From Oscillospiraceae bacterium (lineage in GTDB: Bacteria; Bacillota; Clostridia; Oscillospirales; Acutalibacteraceae): a stretch of 59,089 bases of DNA. Shown piece by piece: positions 55,286 through 59,089 of this stretch. A model generated the notes under the pieces. That model was not told the origin of the DNA and did no database searches. It worked only from the letters and a program-made list of their open reading frames with translations. The stretch lies in the NCBI GenBank assembly GCA_015065935.1, contig SVPI01000008.1, forward strand, positions 1 to 59,089. The letters run 5' to 3'. Made by a program: the position numbers and the translations under genes. Position 1 is the first letter of the stretch. The number at the start of each line of letters is the position of its first letter.

Positions 55286-56353
55286 ATGTCAGATAAGGTT
55301 TTAATGAAAGGTAACGAAGCCATTGCCGAAGCCGCTATTATTGCAGGCTGCCGCCATTACTTCGGTTATCCTATTACCCCTCAAACCGAGATTGCCGCTT
55401 ATATGGCAAAGAAAATGCCCAAAATCGGCGGAACATTTTTACAGGCAGAAAGCGAAATTGCCGCTATTAATATGGTTTACGGCGTTTCCTCTACGGGAAA
55501 AAGAGTTATGACATCTTCTTCCAGCCCTGGTATTGCCCTAAAGAGCGAAGGTCTCTCCTATTTGGCAGGCGCCGACCTTCCCGCCCTTGTTGTTAACGTT
55601 CAGCGCGGCGGTCCGGGTCTCGGCGGCATTCAGCCCAGCCAGTCGGATTATTTCCAGGCAACAAAGGCAGGCGGACACGGAGACTTCAGAATGATTGTTT
55701 TAGCCCCCGCCTCGGTTCAGGAAATGGCAGAGCTTACCATTAAGGGCTTTGAGCTTGCCGATACCTACCGAATGACCTCTATGATTTTGGCCGACGGTAC
55801 AATGGGACAGATGATGGAGCCTGTTGCTCTTGACCTTGAAGTTAAACCTGCACCCGAAAAACCTTGGGCAACCACAGGTACAAAGTGCAGCCGCCCCCAC
55901 AACATTGTAAACTCACTTTTCCTTGCTCCCGAGGAGCTTGAAAAGTTTAACTTTGAGCGTTTTGAGCGCTATAAGTACATTGAGGAACACGAAACCATGT
56001 ATGAAGAATATATGATGGAGGATGCCGAAATCTGCATTGCCGCTTTTGGTATTGCCGCTCGTGTTTCTAAAAATGCCGTTAACGAGGCAAGAAAACAGGG
56101 TATTAAGGTTGGTATGATTCGCCCTATCACCCTTTGGCCCTTCCCCACTGCTCCCTTTGCTAAGGCGGCAGAGCAGGTTAAGCAAATAATTACTGTTGAG
56201 CTTTCAATGGGACAGATGATTGATGACGTTCGTCTTGCTACAGGCTGCAAGGTTCCTGTAACCCTTTGCAACCGCGTTGGCGGAATGATTCCTTCCCCCG
56301 AGCAGGTGCTCGAGGCAATTATTGAGGCAAACAAAAACGGAGGTGCAAAATAA
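55286..56353 (+). CDS. 2-oxoacid:ferredoxin oxidoreductase alpha subunit, predicted VorB-type (branched-chain)
   Basis: A 355-residue subunit of the pyruvate:ferredoxin oxidoreductase family, containing the pyrimidine-binding domain and C-terminal transketolase-like domain. Motifs include GNEAIAEAAIIAGCRHYFGYPITPQTEI, with the YPITPQ signature, and SSPGIALKSEGLSYLAG and VQRGGPGLGGIQPSQSDY. Context (BCAA-specific T-boxes, aminotransferase) favours 2-oxoisovalerate/2-oxo-3-methylvalerate, run in the carboxylating direction. 2-Oxoglutarate as substrate (KorA-like) cannot be ruled out from sequence. Confidence 0.87.
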   Translation: MSDKVLMKGNEAIAEAAIIAGCRHYFGYPITPQTEIAAYMAKKMPKIGGTFLQAESEIAAINMVYGVSSTGKRVMTSSSSPGIALKSEGLSYLAGADLPALVVNVQRGGPGLGGIQPSQSDYFQATKAGGHGDFRMIVLAPASVQEMAELTIKGFELADTYRMTSMILADGTMGQMMEPVALDLEVKPAPEKPWATTGTKCSRPHNIVNSLFLAPEELEKFNFERFERYKYIEEHETMYEEYMMEDAEICIAAFGIAARVSKNAVNEARKQGIKVGMIRPITLWPFPTAPFAKAAEQVKQIITVELSMGQMIDDVRLATGCKVPVTLCNRVGGMIPSPEQVLEAIIEANKNGGAK

Positions 56354-57108
56354 TGGTTGTTTTTGATAAACCCAAGGCTTTAGCCGATGTTCCTATGCAT
56401 TACTGCCCCGGTTGCACCCACGGTATTGTTCACCGCCTTGTTGCCGAGGTTATTGACGAATTAGGCATTGAGGGCAAAACCATTGGTATTGCTCCTGTTG
56501 GTTGCTCGGTTATGGCTTATAACTATTTTAACTGCGATATGATTGAGGCGGCTCACGGTCGCGCCCCCGCAGTTGCAACAGGCGTTAAACGCGCTGATCC
56601 CGAAAATCACATTGTTTTTACCTACCAGGGCGATGGCGATTTAGCCTCTATCGGTATGGCTGAAACAGTTCATTCGGCAGCAAGAAATGAAAATATCACA
56701 GTTATTTTCATTAACAATGCTATTTACGGTATGACAGGCGGTCAGATGGCTCCCACCTCCCTTCCCGGTCAGGTAACACAGACCTCCCCCTACGGCCGCG
56801 ATGTTAAGCACTGCGGCTACCCCGTTAAGGTTTGCGAAATGCTCAGCGAGCTTGAGGGCCCTGAATATTTAGAGCGCGTTACCGTTAACAATGTTAAGAA
56901 CATTAAAAATGCCAAAAAGGCCATTAAAAAGGCCTTCCAGAATCAGATTGACGGCAAGGGCTTCTCCCTTGTTGAGGTTGTTTCCAGTTGTCCTACAAAC
57001 TGGGGTATGACACCTGCAGCGGCACTTAAGTGGATTGATGACAATATGCTTCCCTACTATCCCTTAGGTGTTTATAAGGACCGCAGCGCCGCAAAGGAGG
57101 ACAAATAA
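56353..57108 (+). CDS. 2-oxoacid:ferredoxin oxidoreductase beta subunit (TPP-binding)
   Basis: A 251-residue TPP-binding subunit. It starts HYCPGCTHGIVHRLVAEV and has the GDGD motif (YQGDGDLASIG, about 95-105), with NNAIYGMTGGQM about 117-128 contacting TPP-Mg. Its ATG overlaps the alpha stop by 1 nt (TAATG). Cys in CPGC and VGCSV are conserved in VOR/KOR beta chains. It forms the catalytic core together with the alpha subunit. Confidence 0.93.
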   Translation: MVVFDKPKALADVPMHYCPGCTHGIVHRLVAEVIDELGIEGKTIGIAPVGCSVMAYNYFNCDMIEAAHGRAPAVATGVKRADPENHIVFTYQGDGDLASIGMAETVHSAARNENITVIFINNAIYGMTGGQMAPTSLPGQVTQTSPYGRDVKHCGYPVKVCEMLSELEGPEYLERVTVNNVKNIKNAKKAIKKAFQNQIDGKGFSLVEVVSSCPTNWGMTPAAALKWIDDNMLPYYPLGVYKDRSAAKEDK

Positions 57109-57109
57109 G

Positions 57110-57649
57110 ATGAGCACAAGAAATTTCCTTTTTTCAGGCTTCGGCGGCCAGGGTATTTTGTTCGCAGGAAAGTTCCTTGCATATAAAGGTCTGACAGAAG
57201 ACAAAAATGTCAGCTGGCTTCCCTCCTACGGTCCCGAAATGCGCGGCGGCACAGCAAGCTGTTCGGTTATTGTCAGCGATGAGGCTGTTGGCTCTCCCAT
57301 TGTTTCAAACCCCGATGTTCTGGTAGCAATGAATCTGCCCTCCCTTGATAAATTTGAGCCCGATGTTGCAAAGGGCGGCATCGTTTTTGCCGACTCTACC
57401 CTTATTGAGCGCAAGGTTAACCGCGATGATATTACCGCTTACTATGTTCCTGCAACCCGCCTTGCAGGCGAAAACGGTATTCCCACCCTTGCTAATATGA
57501 TTTTAATGGGCAAAATTCTTAAAGTTCTCGGCGAGTATGATGAGGAAAGCCTTAAGGCAACAATGTCTAAGGTTATCCCCGCAAAGCGTGCCGATATGCT
57601 TGATGTAAACCTTAAAGCGCTGAAACTCGGCGCAAATTATGAGGAGTAA
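57110..57649 (+). CDS. 2-oxoacid:ferredoxin oxidoreductase gamma subunit
   Basis: A 179-residue gamma domain with the signature FSGFGGQGILFAGKFLAYKG (about 7-26) and the WLPSYGPEMRGGTASCSVIVS (about 35-55) block that contacts CoA. Start 57110 is set by AAAGGAGG, 1 bp after the beta stop; earlier in-frame readings are rejected. It completes the four-subunit enzyme (delta, alpha, beta, gamma). Confidence 0.94.
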   Translation: MSTRNFLFSGFGGQGILFAGKFLAYKGLTEDKNVSWLPSYGPEMRGGTASCSVIVSDEAVGSPIVSNPDVLVAMNLPSLDKFEPDVAKGGIVFADSTLIERKVNRDDITAYYVPATRLAGENGIPTLANMILMGKILKVLGEYDEESLKATMSKVIPAKRADMLDVNLKALKLGANYEE

Positions 57650-57653
57650 TATT

Positions 57654-58715
57654 ATGAATATTTCTATTACAAAAACTCAAAACCCAAAGGTAAAGCCCGA
57701 AGCCTCAACCTTAGGCTTTGGTAAATTCTTTACCGACCATATGTTTATGATGGACTATAGCCGCGAAAAGGGCTGGTATGATGCAAGGATTATTCCCTTT
57801 GCAAACCTTTCCCTCCATCCCGCTTCCACCGTTTTGCACTATGGCTCCGAAATTTTTGAAGGTCTTAAGGCCTATCGCCGAAAGGATGGCGAGGTTCAGC
57901 TATTCAGACCCATGGAAAACATTCGCAGAATGAATAATTCTGCCGAGCGCCTTTGCCTGCCTACAATTCCTGAGGATTTGGCATTTGAGGTGCTGACAAA
58001 ATTTGTTCAAATGGAAAAGGAATGGACTCCGTCTGCTGAAGGCACCTCCCTTTACCTTCGCCCCTTTATGTTCGGCAACGATGAAACCTTAGGTGTTCAC
58101 GCTGTTCATAACGCAACCTTCGTTATTATTGCATCCCCTGTTGGAAGCTATTATAAAGAGGGCATTAACCCTGTTAAAATTATGATAGAAGATGAAGATG
58201 TTCGCGCAGTTCGCGGCGGCACAGGCTATGCAAAATGCGGCGGCAACTACGCTGCATCAAATAGAGCAGGAGAACGCGCAGAGCAAAAGGGCTATTCTCA
58301 GGTTCTCTGGCTTGACGGCGTTGAGAGAAAGTATATTGAAGAGGTTGGCGCCATGAACGTTATGTTCAAAATAAACGGCGAAATCATCACTCCTATGCTT
58401 TCGGGCTCCATTCTCCCCGGAATTACCAGAAAATCCTGTATTGAGGTGCTTAAAAAGGCAGGCTACACCGTAACCGAGCGTCTGCTTTCCGTTGATGAGC
58501 TTTCCGCCGCTATGGAAAACGGCACTTTAGAGGAAGCCTGGGGCTGCGGAACAGCAGCTGTTGTTTCCCCCATTGGCGAGCTTTGCTATAAGGGCGTTAA
58601 GTACGCCGTTAACGATGGCAAAATCGGCGAGGTTACTCAAAAGCTTTACGACACCTTAACGGGAATTCAGTGGGGTAAAACCCCCGACACCTTCGGCTGG
58701 ACCGTTCAAATCTAA
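57654..58715 (+). CDS. ilvE: Branched-chain amino acid aminotransferase
   Basis: A class IV PLP aminotransferase that exchanges Glu/2-oxoglutarate with Val, Leu, Ile and their 2-oxoacids. The 353 residues match the long type-II IlvE. STVLHYGSEIFEGLKAYRRKDG (first part about 60-72) is present, and the PLP Lys is in GGTGYAKCGGNYAASN (about 187-202). YIEEVGAMNVMF and LSGSILPGITRKSC follow. GAGGAG lies 5-6 nt ahead of the ATG. Last gene of the vor operon; it would make valine and isoleucine from the 2-oxoacids. Confidence 0.95.
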   Translation: MNISITKTQNPKVKPEASTLGFGKFFTDHMFMMDYSREKGWYDARIIPFANLSLHPASTVLHYGSEIFEGLKAYRRKDGEVQLFRPMENIRRMNNSAERLCLPTIPEDLAFEVLTKFVQMEKEWTPSAEGTSLYLRPFMFGNDETLGVHAVHNATFVIIASPVGSYYKEGINPVKIMIEDEDVRAVRGGTGYAKCGGNYAASNRAGERAEQKGYSQVLWLDGVERKYIEEVGAMNVMFKINGEIITPMLSGSILPGITRKSCIEVLKKAGYTVTERLLSVDELSAAMENGTLEEAWGCGTAAVVSPIGELCYKGVKYAVNDGKIGEVTQKLYDTLTGIQWGKTPDTFGWTVQI

Positions 58716-58730
58716 AAGTTTAAAAAATTT

Positions 58731-58777
58731 TTTATACCACATATTTTGGTTTGGCCTAATATGTGGTATAATTTTTA
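58731..58777 (+). terminator. Terminator-like hairpin after ilvE
   Basis: TATACCACATATT and AATATGTGGTATA form a 13-bp stem with a 12-nt loop, followed by ATTTTTAT. The right arm also contains TATAAT, so it may double as a promoter/operator for the HTH gene downstream. Confidence 0.6.
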
Positions 58778-58857
58778 TAAATTACTCAAACTCAACCAAC
58801 AGTATGTAGACTTCCCCGCTGCATTTGGTTACACTGATTACGAAAGGAGAAAGAACT

Positions 58858-58995
58858 ATGGACCAAATTAAAATCGGCAAATTTATTGCAGAATGTCGTA
58901 AAAAAGAAAATTTGACCCAAGCACAGCTTGCCGAAAGACTTAATATTACCGACAGAGCTGTTTCAAAATGGGAAAACGGGGTTTCCCACAGTTAA
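58858..58995 (+). pseudogene. Truncated XRE-family HTH regulator
   Basis: A 45-residue reading frame with a standard Cro/C1 helix-turn-helix start: IGKFIAECRKKENLTQAQLA, then ERLNITDRAVSKWENGVS. It stops at HS-stop just where homologues continue with a MPDS-type segment and the rest of the protein. AAAGGAGA precedes the ATG. Truncation coincides with a 5-bp inverted repeat (CCCAC/GTGGG) at 58986-59008, consistent with the end of an inserted element. Confidence 0.6.
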
Positions 58996-59067
58996 GGAAA
59001 CAGTGGGCTGAATCAATCCGTGCGATACATTGCTTACAACAAAAATCAAGTATTGCGAGGAATGAAC

Positions 59068-59089
59068 ATGAACACTATCAAATGCAAGT
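59068..59089 (+). CDS. Start of a partial gene cut by the window edge
   Basis: ATG with GCGAGG 7 nt upstream, encoding MNTIKCK before the window ends. Too short to identify. A Lys/Cys-rich start is compatible with a zinc-ribbon transposase, which would explain the truncated regulator just upstream, but this is only inference. Confidence 0.25.

Noticed and set aside
55286-57649. Assignment as pyruvate:ferredoxin oxidoreductase
   Set aside because: The four-gene delta-alpha-beta-gamma layout and neighbours (Ile/Val T-boxes, IlvE) fit a branched-chain or 2-oxoglutarate type better. The alpha chain with YPITPQ is of the VOR/KOR kind.

Overview
The window looks like chromosome from an anaerobic, endospore-forming Firmicute of class Clostridia, most likely an Oscillospirales/Ruminococcaceae-type gut bacterium. 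The evidence is an alpha/beta small acid-soluble spore protein, a SpoIIQ-like LytM protein, three T-box leaders, a clostridial-order Rnf complex (CDGEAB), a biotin-dependent Na+-pumping decarboxylase, a Cys-type L28, and an AT-rich composition with good AGGAGG ribosome sites. No phage, plasmid or CRISPR region is visible. Mobile DNA is limited to one MITE-like element (about 26534-26812) and what looks like an insertion junction at the right end.

Layout. 1-3.1 kb: an orphan ORF, a SASP, a PnuC-like transporter coupled to a five-bladed-propeller glycosidase. 3.1-8.9 kb (minus): a GH3 hexosaminidase with a MurT/GatD pair whose GatD has lost its catalytic Cys and His, a membrane protein, a J-domain protein and DUF5685. 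8.9-13.9 kb: uvrA and uvrB. 14-16.1 kb: a Trp-specific T-box controlling an orphan trpB and an ECF S component. 16.1-30.1 kb: housekeeping genes (SGNH hydrolase, tRNA-Thr, MFS, HAD, mgtE, spoIIQ-like, cyclophilin, pgi, dacF-like, radC, rluD-like, dCMP deaminase, MFS, gph). 30.3-31.5 kb: rpmB and an EamA exporter. 31.5-40.1 kb: a divergent pair of energy-coupling operons, oad (minus) and rnfCDGEAB (plus). 40.2-41.6 kb: TPP riboswitch, thiT, thiN. 41.6-49.1 kb: yfhO, yfbR-like, ligA, esterase, dut, trmB.

49.1-58.7 kb is the most interesting region. Two paralogous fusion proteins (XRE helix-turn-helix + cupin + acyl-CoA synthetase) each have their own sigma-A promoter and T-box. The specifier triplets read ATC (Ile) in the first and GTA (Val) in the second. 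A ParA-like ATPase, a four-subunit 2-oxoacid:ferredoxin oxidoreductase (delta, alpha, beta, gamma) and a branched-chain aminotransferase follow. Together these give a route from branched short-chain fatty acids (2-methylbutyrate, isobutyrate) through acyl-CoA and reductive carboxylation to 2-oxoacids, and then to Ile and Val. Charging of the cognate tRNA would decide which synthetase is made. The nearby Rnf complex and Na+ decarboxylase could supply low-potential ferredoxin for the carboxylation step. That energetic link is inference.
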